Shown here: positions 57,001-63,407 of the stretch, piece after piece
Layout: each line of letters starts with the position of its first letter
Numbering within the stretch: position 1 is the stretch's first letter
From: Chrysopilus asiliformis
Taxonomy: Eukaryota; Arthropoda; Insecta; Diptera; Rhagionidae
DNA: 64,000 nucleotides
NCBI GenBank assembly: GCA_964034945.1
Contig: OZ035962.1
Coordinates: forward strand, 66,173,274 to 66,237,273
Direction: 5' to 3'
Position numbers and translations under genes: made by a program
The notes under the pieces: model-generated
The model's input: the letters and a program-made list of their open reading frames with translations, nothing else
Databases searched by the model: none
Told to the model about the DNA's origin: nothing

Positions 57001-60000
57001 GGCGGCAGTAGAACGATACAATCTAGGCGTTCAAGCTTTGATTGTAATCTTTCATTGCCCACAGACTGTGAGGATACACGACAACTCAAGTTTGTATCCT
57101 CATGGCGCGTCGTATATCCTCTTAGTGTGTGGGCCGCATAAGACCCTGCCTCAGACAACTGATCGGCATTATCAAGGGTTCCGGCCTGATTGGCAGACAC
57201 GCTGGTAGAATGGGAGTCACAGCGGAAATTAATTATAGGATCCACGAAGGAATTGACGTTGAAGGCAGCGTAGAGCACTGTCTTTGTACATGCCCAGGTC
57301 TAGCGCGTAACAGACTTAAGCTCTTGGGCGGGTACTTCTTTCAGGATCAGGGTGAACTGGCAGACGCAAAACTGGAGAACATTTTAGTGTTCTTCAAGAG
57401 GAACAGCATCATCAAGAGATAACTTTACCACTGCTTTTTATAAGGTCCACTATGGACCTTAGAGTCTAGTGATCGTGCTGGGACTCAGCACATACCATAC
57501 CATATCAAGTTTATTAGTAACAAACTGAACAACATGTGGATTTTTAATCCAATTGTTTTAAAGTACGCAAAACATGAAAACAAATCCTAAATTTATTTTT
57601 TAACAGATAGACACACGTTAATGTTTTACTTACATAAATAAACATTTATATCTTTTACAGTGTAGTGACATGCATGATGGGCGATGTGGTTCGATCGAAG
57701 CCCTGGCTTGGCCTAATGGGAAACATTTCAGCGGTTATGGCAACTATGGCAGCTTTCGGTTTAGCCATGTATCTCGGTATCGAATTCATTGGAATCAATT
57801 TGGCGGCGCCGTTTCTTATGATCGGTAAGTCCACTAGAAAGTTTTACAGTATTTAACTTTAACATCGTTTAGTAAAAAAGTTAAATTTTGCGTAGCTATC
57901 AAACACGCACATAATCTTCACGTCAGCATACCTTAACTCATACCTATGTAAATGTAGACTTATGCAACTCCTGTTGAAGGCTTATACGATAAATTTTTTA
58001 ATTGATGATCACTGAATATGAAGAAAAAACGCAACTACGAAGCAATTGAATGCTTCTTTTATTATTATGAAGACGATTGTAGGTAGTTTTTACAACTGAA
58101 TTCAGCTTAAAATTCGTTAGGCTTTCTTGGGCACGTATTTTATCGTAGTCGCATGCTTTTCACTTTAATTCGACCTCAACACGGTTTCCATTTTTTACAG
58201 TCAATTTTAACTCGATGTCGGAGTCAAAGATGATGCAGAAAATATATAGATATTTAATTTTTATTTAATATAGAAGAAAAATACTTTCTTCTACTTGAAC
58301 ATGACATATCCCCGATGTGATTGTATGACTACAGATTTATTCTCGTTACATATCTTGAATCCAAATGTTAGGAGTACAAGACCATAGGTTAGAAATTTCA
58401 TCAAGAGCGAAGCAAAATAAACCTTCTGAAAACGTCTCAAGGTTCATATTTTTGGAATAATATGACCAGACAATAGTTGGCAAAGTTATATAAGATCTTA
58501 GTTCAGAGATTTGGCCAAATTTATTTAAATCTGTTAAATAACGCCGGCAATATACAGTTGTCGTATTGGCTATGACCGTACCTCGGTTCAAGTTCAAAAT
58601 TTTATCAAAAGAGTTCAAATGTGTCTGGCAAAAAGACGCTATTAAGACGAAGCTTTCGCCGCTAACAGAAAAGCCTGTTTGCCTCGATCACACAAACAAG
58701 GAATATATTCTAATGTTGAATATGATTAACGAAAAAAATCTTGTATAATCAGTTGATTATGTCAGATATTAATTGACGTTAATCAATTCAATATGTTGTT
58801 CTTAACTCTTTGGAGTCCAGTTTTTTATCATTTGGCCGTAGACACGCGAATCAATCGAAACGTATAAATAACTAAAGCCAGATATGCGACAAAAAAAAAT
58901 AATACGAAATCAATTTTTAAACTCTTTCCTATTTCTTACCACAATTTTCTGGTTGTATTTTTAGTTCCATTTTTAATTAAAATTTTAGAGTACAAATTAA
59001 TTACTTGTACATTTAACATATAAGGGATGAATGATTTTTTAAATGTACTATATTCAACCTCCAACAATGATTTCTTATTTTGTCTGTGGTGATTTTTAAA
59101 AACAATATTCGCTAGTGGCGAAATTTCTTTCACTCCTGAATATAAACCGTTTTTTAATATTTCTGTCCGATTCAGCTTGCTCAGCTCGTCTTTGACCGGT
59201 TCTGAAACTAAAGAGCTAAACAGAATGGGAGCGTCAACGGCGGGCAGCGGCGTTTGCTGTCAAATGTTATTCAGTTAAACATACCGATAGTAGTGCCCCT
59301 CGCTGTGAAAATTGGAAATACTTTAGCATAGATAGTAGCGCCAATAGTCGTCAGTTTTGTAATTAAAAATTTGGTTCAAAATCAGCGGTGACGGCGTCGT
59401 TGCCGTCATCATTCTGTCAGCCTCAATTGCGCTCCATTGGTTTAAAAAAAAGTGACGCGGACGCTTGCCGCTGACGCTCCCATTCTGTTTAGCTCTTAAA
59501 GCTACAACAGATCCAATATTTTGAATTTTTTGGTAGTCTAATGATTTTTTGCACGGCCTGCAGAAGAGGCGAAATCTCAATAATACGATGCAGCTTGGTG
59601 CTGGAATAGATTTTTTCGCGGAACAGCTTATAAATTTTACGTCATGCGGCGGACCTCAGCAAAAAAAAATAATGTCTATGTTTATTTATGCGACGACAAA
59701 AATTTAATAAAAGACGCTTAACTTTTTAAGAATAAAGTTTTTTTTTCTCATATTTAAATCACGGAACTTTTAATTCTTTCCAAATTTTTTCATACATAGA
59801 ACATTTATACATATATCATTTCCACAATATTCATATATAAAAAAAATACGTAAGAAACAGGACCTTGATATACGATACGAAATCTCGATATGCGACCCAA
59901 AATGACACAATTTCGCTCGCCGAAAAACGTCGTAAATCGAGGGACGCCTGTAATTTAATGTATTTAAATAATGTATTTATAAGCCCTGGGTAAATAATAA

Positions 60001-60363
60001 CTTTTTTATTGTTCTTTTTCTTAGGTATTGGCATTGATGACACATTTGTCATGTTAGCAGCCTGGCGCCGTACTTCAGTCAAATTGTCAGTGCCCGATCG
60101 TATGGGCCATATGTTGTCAGAAGCAGCTGTTTCCATCACAATCACATCATTAACTGATATGATATCATTCTGGATAGGCATAATAAGTCCATTCCCTTCA
60201 GTTCGGATATTTTGCACATATTCAGGATTTGCTGTTTGTTTTACATATCTGTGGCATGTTACTTTCTTTGCCGGTTGCATGGCTATCTCTGGATACCGCG
60301 AACATAAGAATTTGCATGCACTATTCGGATTCAAAGTGCTACCAGTATCAGTTGCTGAAGCAG
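38920..60363 (+). CDS. Ptr: patched-related protein with sterol-sensing domain (5' half of gene)
   Basis: Seven exons (38920-39050, 39116-39261, 54131-54345, 54425-54606, 54704-54883, 57661-57824, 60025-60363) join with consistent phases into 452 full codons without a stop. TM1 spans residues ~28-44. An extracellular loop (~45-270) has several N-glycosylation sites (NYT, NGT, NLT) and paired cysteines. TM2-TM6 (~272-430) form a sterol-sensing domain with GIGIDD at 340-345 in TM4. This is the RND-type layout of Patched, NPC1 and PTCHD proteins, which are linked to sterol or lipid movement and Hedgehog signalling; the exact role of the fly protein is not shown here. The N-terminus MACGISCVDNALNRSFFRLG and overall similarity point to Drosophila Ptr. 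The second six-TM half lies beyond 64000 or in unfound exons. A non-coding 5' exon is implied by the acceptor at the ATG. Confidence 0.93.
39116..39261 (+). CDS. Ptr: Ptr coding exon 2 (start of extracellular loop 1)
   Basis: It follows a 65-bp intron with acceptor TATCTTTAAG, and ends CACGACCAG|GTAAGA. It encodes DPEYLFSPVRGEGKTERAIV and FFKVNYTHRFN, the DPxxLFSPxxGxxxxER motif typical of PTCHD proteins. Confidence 0.92.
39355..39461. mobile_element. 107-bp MITE, TACCCAAACAGCAT ends
   Basis: TACCCAAACAGCATTCATAT at the left is matched by its inverted form at the right (TACCCAAACAGCATTTATGT read inward), and the interior has a further inverted pair (GCGGTTGACATA / ACGGCTGACATA). No clear duplication. 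Related ends occur at 10048, 11106 and 45717. Confidence 0.75.
40317..40622 (-). repeat. interspersed repeat family L, copy E (truncated)
   Basis: It runs from ATAAAATGCAAGGCTAAGTT through CGAATATCTCAAAAATGGTG to AGCTTTTGTTATGTT. It lacks the CAGACAGAC tract and 3' end and is more diverged than copies A-D. A small deletion removes the ACAAAAGTT segment. Confidence 0.75.
41340..41623 (-). mobile_element. short hAT-like repeat, copy 3 of 3
   Basis: An inverted copy of 25429-25800, with ends CACAGAACTATATAAC and CATAGATATACTAG. It is flanked by the exact 8-bp duplication AGTGAGTC (41332-41339, 41624-41631), which fixes the family boundaries. About 85 bases present in the other copies are missing from the middle. 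Confidence 0.85.
41685..42080. mobile_element. TIR element, TGTTCACATTGGTTG ends
   Basis: The left end TGTTCACATTGGTTGGAATA then GTCCGCCTAA is mirrored at the right by TGTTCAGATTGGTTGAAATA then GTCCACCTAA, about 30 matched bases. The exact outermost bases and duplication could not be set. The interior is non-coding. The style fits the PIF/Harbinger-type MITEs elsewhere in the window. Confidence 0.65.
42123..42430 (-). repeat. interspersed repeat family L, diverged relative F
   Basis: It keeps the family order on the minus strand: CCATTTGTAACGC, ACACCAGGGTGTTTGGGATG then ATAAAA, a reduced CCGTCTGTATGTCGGTCCGT tract, GAGACTTGAAATTTTG, and ATATACATCAAAATCCAATC. It has many substitutions against copies A and D. 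Confidence 0.6.
42642..43309. mobile_element. TIR element with TTA duplication
   Basis: The ends CAGCCTTATTAATAAA are inverted at each side and TTA flanks both (42639-42641, 43310-43312). The arms are rich in GTTAACT/AGTTAAC motifs. In the centre a ~52-base unit with CGTCTCCAAGGAAACGGATT is tandemly doubled at about 42999-43100. A TWA duplication suggests PIF/Harbinger; no coding sequence. Confidence 0.75.
43377..43996. mobile_element. TIR element with TA duplication, carrying a foldback repeat
   Basis: The ends TTGGAATTTCTCGGCTTATA then TAAGGTCTGC match inverted with one gap, and TA flanks both sides (43375-43376, 43997-43998), as in Tc1/mariner-type MITEs. The interior is mostly a second inverted-repeat unit (43448-43868). 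Confidence 0.75.
43448..43868. repeat. long palindrome, ~180-bp arms
   Basis: The arm starts AGGGGTGGCTTCATGTAACT and passes through GATCGACTAATTGGTCGAAG and CACGATATAAGAGTC; its inverted copy ends CCACCCC at 43866. The two arms differ by small gaps (one lacks the AATTCAGCGACCCCAAA piece). CAGGGGTGG-like ends would suit hAT, but no duplication is seen. Confidence 0.75.
45717..45803. repeat. relative of the 107-bp MITE at 39355
   Basis: CCCAAGCAGCATTTATGTCA then GTTGTGACGTTAGC matches the MITE end. The right half (CAACGTCACGATTGGCTGCT) is a diverged mirror image. Confidence 0.5.
46600..46790 (-). repeat. distant relative G of family L
   Basis: CTCGAAAACGATGGATTTTA then TCAAAAAG, TAGTATTTAGAATAAAATTA, and CAATGCATTAAAATTGAG follow the same order and spacing as the family L stretch around CTCAAAAACGGTGCATCTTA. 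Both flanks also carry CACCATACAAATG phrases. Confidence 0.45.
47259..47648. mobile_element. PIF/Harbinger-type MITE
   Basis: The ends AGCTGGTACCACAATT and, inverted, AGCTTATACCGCAATT have TAA on both sides (47256-47258, 47649-47651). Both arms are strikingly GC-rich (GCGGCGCGGTTGCGG; CGCGCCGCGCCGC) with CTGTCACCGC motifs, also seen in the MITE at 61080. The frame at 47129-47389 is incidental. Confidence 0.85.
48825..49080. mobile_element. possible MITE, ACACCTCCGTGCAA ends
   Basis: CACACCTCCGTGCAAGACTAT at the left is mirrored by AACACCTCCGTGCAAACTAT read inward from the right. No flanking duplication could be agreed. The interior is AT-rich and non-coding. Confidence 0.6.
49521..49701 (-). 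mobile_element. 5'-truncated LINE copy with (GA)n tail and target duplication
   Basis: The direct repeat GCTAACCTTC lies on both sides (49511-49520 and 49702-49711). Between them are a CT-rich microsatellite (the complement of the tail) and about 105 bases matching the 3' part of the LINE at 28131-28546 (CAATGTCTCTCGCCAGAGGT). This is a short, severely 5'-truncated retroposition event. Confidence 0.8.
50594..51193. mobile_element. piggyBac-like MITE with GGGCACTSAGTGCCC palindromes
   Basis: TTAA flanks both ends (50590-50593, 51194-51197). The ends are CCCTAGACCCGTGTAC and, inverted, CCCTGGACCCGTGTAC. Palindromes of the type GGGCACTGAGTGCCC occur at 50611, 50791 and 51133, two close to the ends and one in the middle. 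TTAA plus CCCT ends indicate piggyBac. Frames inside have no transposase similarity. Confidence 0.88.
52950..53150 (-). repeat. distant relative H of family L
   Basis: GCGATTTTCTCAAAAACAGT, AGTAGAATATGATTTTATAT and nearby phrases follow the order of family L copies B and E. No microsatellite or ends were found. Confidence 0.35.
54131..54345 (+). CDS. Ptr: Ptr coding exon 3 (extracellular loop 1)
   Basis: The acceptor is TTCTATACTAG and the donor GATGAT|GTAAGT, phase 0 at the end. It encodes RFGRVIVVTKDGNENMLRKE, LRLLDDLIQNGTV (with a glycosylation site) and two cysteines ten or fewer residues apart (DACAKWENEC). Confidence 0.95.
54425..54606 (+). CDS. Ptr: Ptr coding exon 4 (extracellular loop 1)
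   Basis: Starts after CAATATTTCTAG and ends GATGCTAG|GTAAAT. It encodes ESGELNLTFPVMFNPVTWDA and FFGGTKLTEDNTI, then PAIQLVYFVTADNKRQDA. LTFP and the FGG/G block are conserved in PTCHD-type loops. Confidence 0.95.
54704..54883 (+). CDS. Ptr: Ptr coding exon 5 (loop end, start of TM2)
   Basis: Starts after GAACACAG and ends GTATTTAG|GTAAGT. It encodes GAEWEETFLDSVGKA, then SVSMFASRTLDHELEKN and the beginning of TM2 (FSSTFILMAVF), the start of the sterol-sensing domain. Confidence 0.95.
55763..56219. mobile_element. hAT MITE inserted in the LINE RNase H
   Basis: The ends TAGGGCTTCTCA are inverted at each side, with the exact 8-bp duplication CTCCAGAA (55755-55762, 56220-56227). Excision of 457 bp plus one duplication reconnects the RNase H frame (TDDSR|TSGKTG). 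Inside, ACGAAATTCGTTACTAGAGG then GAAAA is repeated three times at 55979-56057, and GAAATCCCGGG-type motifs line both arms. Confidence 0.93.
56781..57136. mobile_element. second TIR element inserted in the LINE
   Basis: The ends CAGGCCACACACTAGA and, inverted, CGGCCCACACACTAAGA are imperfect inverted repeats. The interior is unlike the LINE on either side (LINE coding stops at KQSLK and resumes at CLRQLIGIIKGSGLIGRH). The duplication is not clear (CTAAAG against CATAAG). The superfamily is unassigned; hAT is likely from the end style. Confidence 0.7.
57661..57824 (+). CDS. Ptr: Ptr coding exon 6 (TM2-TM4 of the sterol-sensing domain)
   Basis: Starts after CTTTTACAG and ends ATGATCG|GTAAGT. 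It encodes VVTCMMGDVVRSKPWLGLMG, then a helix (AVMATMAAFGLAMYLGIEFI) and GINLAAPFLMI, the entry into TM4. Confidence 0.95.
57825..59211. other. intron 6, left part: no recognised feature
   Basis: A 90-codon minus-strand frame at 58346-58618 and a 60-codon plus-strand frame at 58566-58748 have no domain I recognise. They may be worn retroelement or chance frames. Confidence 0.4.
59212..59496. mobile_element. PIF/Harbinger-type MITE
   Basis: AGAGCTAAACAGAATGGGAG then CGTCA is an exact inverted pair at both ends, flanked by TAA (59209-59211, 59497-59499). The interior has GC-rich arms (GGCGGGCAGCGGCG; GACGCTTGCCGCTGACG). It is 285 bp and non-coding, and lies in Ptr intron 6. Confidence 0.9.
59500..60024 (+). 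other. Ptr: intron 6, right part
   Basis: AT-rich, with no element termini; ends at the acceptor TTCTTTTTCTTAG before exon 7. Confidence 0.6.
60025..60363 (+). CDS. Ptr: Ptr coding exon 7 (TM4-TM6)
   Basis: It follows TTTTTCTTAG and ends GAAGCAG|GTGAGT with one base of the next codon. It encodes IGIDDTFVMLAAWRRTSVKL (TM4 with the acidic pair characteristic of RND-type permeases), SEAAVSITITSLTDMISFWI (TM5), FCTYSGFAVCFTYLWHVTFF (TM6) and the cytoplasmic loop KNLHALFGFKVLPVSVAEA. The following exon was not found before 64000. Confidence 0.95.
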
Positions 60364-61076
60364 GTGAGTTACATGCTTTTTTTCATTTATTTTAATCAGT
60401 GCAAAAGATCACGTAGTACTCAGCTGGTAATTATCTAGCTCTCTGCAAAAATTTAGAAGTGATAAGTTATTAAATAAACTTATTAAAATTAAGTTCTTCT
60501 ACCTATTGGCCACAGTAACTTTTTCTCAATATTGGGAAATCGGCAAAATTTTAACTTTAACTCGTCACCATACGAAAATTATATTAGTTCGATGTGTCGA
60601 CCAGATTGTATGACTTTTCAACCATTCATTTAGACCGGAATTTTAGCATAATGTAGTTAATCTTTTTTTACCTGGTTTTGTGACTTTTGAATCCAAAACA
60701 ATTTTCAAGCATAACTTAATCAAAAAGTCAAATTTTAGAAGTCGGTTGGTGTTTCAAGTTTAAATCACATTCGATACTAAATACCGAAGACAAAAGTAGC
60801 TTAACCCGAATTAATTAATAAGCTATAAGTAGTTTTTTTTACATTATCAAATTCTGCGTTAAAATTTACTACCCCACTACGAATATTAGCAATTTATAAA
60901 TTATACATGATCGTGACATTTGTTTCATTATCGCTTTCTTAGCCAAAGCGTTAAATCCATAATTGTTGAAACAAAAAAAAATACTGAAAATATAACTTTG
61001 TCAGTTAACATTTTTTCTGTTTCACCGAAAATGCACGCAGAGAACTTCACTCCCAGTCTATACGGAGCTTTTAGAT
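60364..61076 (+). other. Ptr: start of Ptr intron 7
   Basis: AT-rich, with no coding continuation of Ptr and no element ends recognised. Confidence 0.6.
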
Positions 61077-61079
61077 TAA

Positions 61080-61271
61080 AGTCTGTCCCACAAACAATGC
61101 GTTTTGTGACGCGACGCGCTGAGGTCAGTGCGGCACGGTGACACTCTACGCGGCACGGCGCGCTGTCACGGTTGATCAGCGCGCAATTAAACACGAACTC
61201 TATAAATCTGTACCTTCTACTACCAGCTGTCATCGCGCCACGCCGCACAGCGCGTTATTGTAGGACAGACC
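61080..61271. mobile_element. PIF/Harbinger-type MITE, GC-rich
   Basis: The ends AGTCTGTCCCACAA and, inverted, GGTCTGTCCTACAA have TAA on both sides (61077-61079, 61272-61274). The interior is rich in GCGCGCTGTCAC and GTCATCGCGCC motifs and resembles the MITE at 47259-47648 in layout (TIR, GC block, AT centre, GC block). Confidence 0.87.
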
Positions 61272-61689
61272 TAACTGTCCGATTTAAAAACAATTTTTTT
61301 AGATGTAATGAATAATTAATAGCCCCAACAAACGCACAAACAACAAAAAGAGTTAGCATTGTGGAAAGACAGTTTAAATATGCAATATAATTTATCAGTG
61401 GAAAATTTTTTTAAATTGTGATCCTTCTAGAGTTCATTTTATCTCGAAAAATGTAACAAAATATTTTCTTTATGAATTAAAAATTTCTAATATGGTAACA
61501 CTGCATCGATTTGCCAGTACACACCTACCCCGTTTTACAGTTTTTTTTTGTTTTTTCCTTTCATACGTCACCCATCATGATGGCCGTGCCAAAACAAAAC
61601 CCAAAATGCATTTTTGCGTGCTTGAAAATTTTAGAGAGAAAAAATGGGTATCTCAGTTTGTTTATATACAACAAAAATTGCGCTGCAGG

Positions 61690-62168
61690 CAAACTTTGGG
61701 CAAGAGTTCAGTTTAGCGACAATGACGCTCCAAATTTTTCCTGTATAGAGGGGGGAGGGAGAAGGATCCCCTATACAAAATGTACATTTTTAGCCGTCGC
61801 TCACCCCTCTTGCTCCCTTCAGGGGTCCTCAAACTTTGTATGAAACTTTTTCCTGGGGGTGGTAGGCGGGTGTGTAGTACTTCAAATGAAAGGTATTGAA
61901 GAGTACATTACAAAAATATATAGCATGATAGGGTTCCTCCTTACCCTTCGATTTAGGGGGTTCCCTCATTACCCTTCGTACCACACACCCCCTACCAGTC
62001 CCCAGAAAAAAGTTTCATACAAAGTTTAAGGACCCGTGGAGGGGGCAAGGGAGGCGAGCGACGGCTAAAAATATCCATTTTGGATAGGGTATGCTTCTCT
62101 CTACCCCTCCCTATACACGAAAAATCTGTAGCGTCATTGTCGCTAAACTGAACTTTAGCCAAACTTTG
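61690..62168. repeat. foldback repeat, ~210-bp arms
   Basis: GAGTTCAGTTTAGCGACAAT then GACGCT near 61712 is mirrored by AGCGTCATTGTCGCTAAACT then GAAC at 62129-62152. GCCGTCGCTC, GGGTCCTCAAACTTTG, and GGGGGTGGTAG are likewise mirrored, around a centre near 61920. A foldback MITE; duplication not determined. Frames at 61492-61843 read through it by chance. Confidence 0.8.
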
Positions 62169-62507
62169 TTAAAATGCACTATAGTTTTATATGAAGAAAA
62201 TAGAGTTCAGCCGTCTTTCAGAAATAAATTTCTGGATTTTGTATAGTAGTGTTAATGGCTGTGAAACGTAAATTTAGTGTCACAAAATAAAATTCGCGAA
62301 ATCAAGTGTCAGATGTAAATGGCGCCTAGCTCTGAAACTACCGCAAATAAAAATCTAAATTCTGCATTTTTAACAAGCTTTGAGGGTACATTAGTTAAAT
62401 TTGAAAGAAATCCGAGACGTTTTTTTACTCATTCACTTGACATGAATTTAGCCAGAAATTACCATTTCAATCATTTTTGGGTAGGTTCCGTATGCGGGAC
62501 TGCATCA
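62169..62507. other. no recognised feature
   Basis: An ATG frame at 62319 of about 82 codons runs into the hAT MITE at 62516, and no domain is recognised. It is not called as a gene. Confidence 0.4.
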
Positions 62508-62515
62508 CTAATGAG

Positions 62516-63148
62516 CAGAGCTGGGCAAAATACTCAATACTCAAGTATCAGTACCAGTATATGGTAATGATACTTTTAACCGCATTTCAGTATCAGTACA
62601 AAAAGTACTGGTACTGAGATTTCAGTACCAATAAATTTTGTACTGGTATTGCTCTGACTGAGCAGTACAAAAATTCCAACATCGGTACTGGTACTGAAAC
62701 TCCAGTACCAGTGCTATGTACTTGAAAAATATCAGTACTTTCGCGAAAAATACTTGAAAAATATCAGTACTTTCGCGAAAAATACTTGAAAAAATTCCAG
62801 TACTTTTGCAAAAGTACTTGAAAAAGTATAAAAAGTACTGGTACTGCAAAACTCAAAACCAGTACAAAAAGTACTGGTACCTACTGCAAAAACCAACACC
62901 AGTACAAAAAGTACTTGTATTGCAAAAAACCAGTACAAAAATACAAATATTGTAAAAAACCAGTACCAGTACTTTTTGTACTGGGACTGGATCCGTGCAT
63001 CGATTACAAGTACTTCAAGTACTGGTACTGATCGTGCAGTACCAATACTTAAGGTATTGATACTGGTGGCAAGCCCAGTACAAGTATCTATGTACTGGTA
63101 CTACTCGTGTACTGCAGAATCAAATGTACTGAAGTATGCCCAGCTCTG
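62516..63148. mobile_element. hAT MITE made of GTAC-type motifs
   Basis: The ends CAGAGCTGGGCA(AA)ATACT are inverted at each side and flanked by the exact 8-bp duplication CTAATGAG (62508-62515, 63149-63156). Nearly the whole interior is built of AGTACTGGTACTG, CAGTACCAGTAC and CAGTACAAAAAGTAC-type words, giving many overlapping hairpins. A ~30-base unit with ATCAGTACTTTCGCGAAAAA is tandemly doubled at 62730-62785. Confidence 0.92.
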
Positions 63149-63156
63149 CTAATGAG

Positions 63157-63405
63157 TTAGTAACCGGTTAGTAATTTCAATCAGAAACCAGTTCAGTTTC
63201 CTTTGGATGCACCAGAGCTAAGAAAAAACTGATTTTTTTTTCTATTTGCTGCCAAGAATAAAAAATTCCTCTTTAAGAGCCAAATTATTTTGCGATATAC
63301 GGCTAGGATTCAAGTCGAATAATTAACTAAATAATAAAATAAGTAATTAAGTTAATTGTTCGTCACCAAACTTGACAAAAATCTCAAATTAAAGTTTTAT
63401 TTATA
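63157..63405. other. AT-rich DNA between two transposons
   Basis: Nothing recognised. Confidence 0.5.
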
Positions 63406-63407
63406 TA

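Larger units (their letters stand above)
55392..57425 (+). pseudogene. RNase H-bearing LINE, 5'-truncated, twice interrupted
   Basis: The sense frame begins in the reverse-transcriptase C-terminus (LAILKKVQRVACIEVTEALR, ARAFKERTYGHSC). It continues with an RNase H domain: VFTDDSR, VFQAEVLAIQEAAN, FFSDSQTAVKTLAARTTRFR and LSWVPVHQGIDGNEHEDELA. It ends with GLIGRHAGRMGV, EHCLCTCPGLARNRLKLLGG and LENILVFFKR before a stop at 57420. This belongs to the I/R1/LOA assemblage of non-LTR elements that carry RNase H. A hAT MITE (55763-56219) and a second TIR element (56781-57136) split it; removing the first with one duplication restores the frame exactly. Several stops and shifts remain, so it is inactive. 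Confidence 0.85.
54884..57660 (+). other. Ptr: Ptr intron 5 containing a LINE
   Basis: A 2.8-kb intron between GTAAGT and CTTTTACAG. 55392-57425 is a LINE in the sense direction, itself cut by two DNA elements. The flanks (54884-55390 and 57510-57660) carry only AT-rich sequence. A phrase TTATAAGAAAGTTATGTGCT at 55326 recalls the hAT at 5000-6156. Confidence 0.85.

Noticed and set aside
58346..58618. 90-codon minus-strand frame and an overlapping plus-strand frame at 58566-58748
   Set aside because: Neither shows a domain or splice signals I can defend; probably chance or very old retroelement sequence.
62319..62515. ATG frame beginning MAPSSETTANKNLNSAF, considered as a Ptr or separate exon
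   Set aside because: It does not resemble the Ptr sequence expected after residue 452, and it runs into the hAT MITE at 62516.
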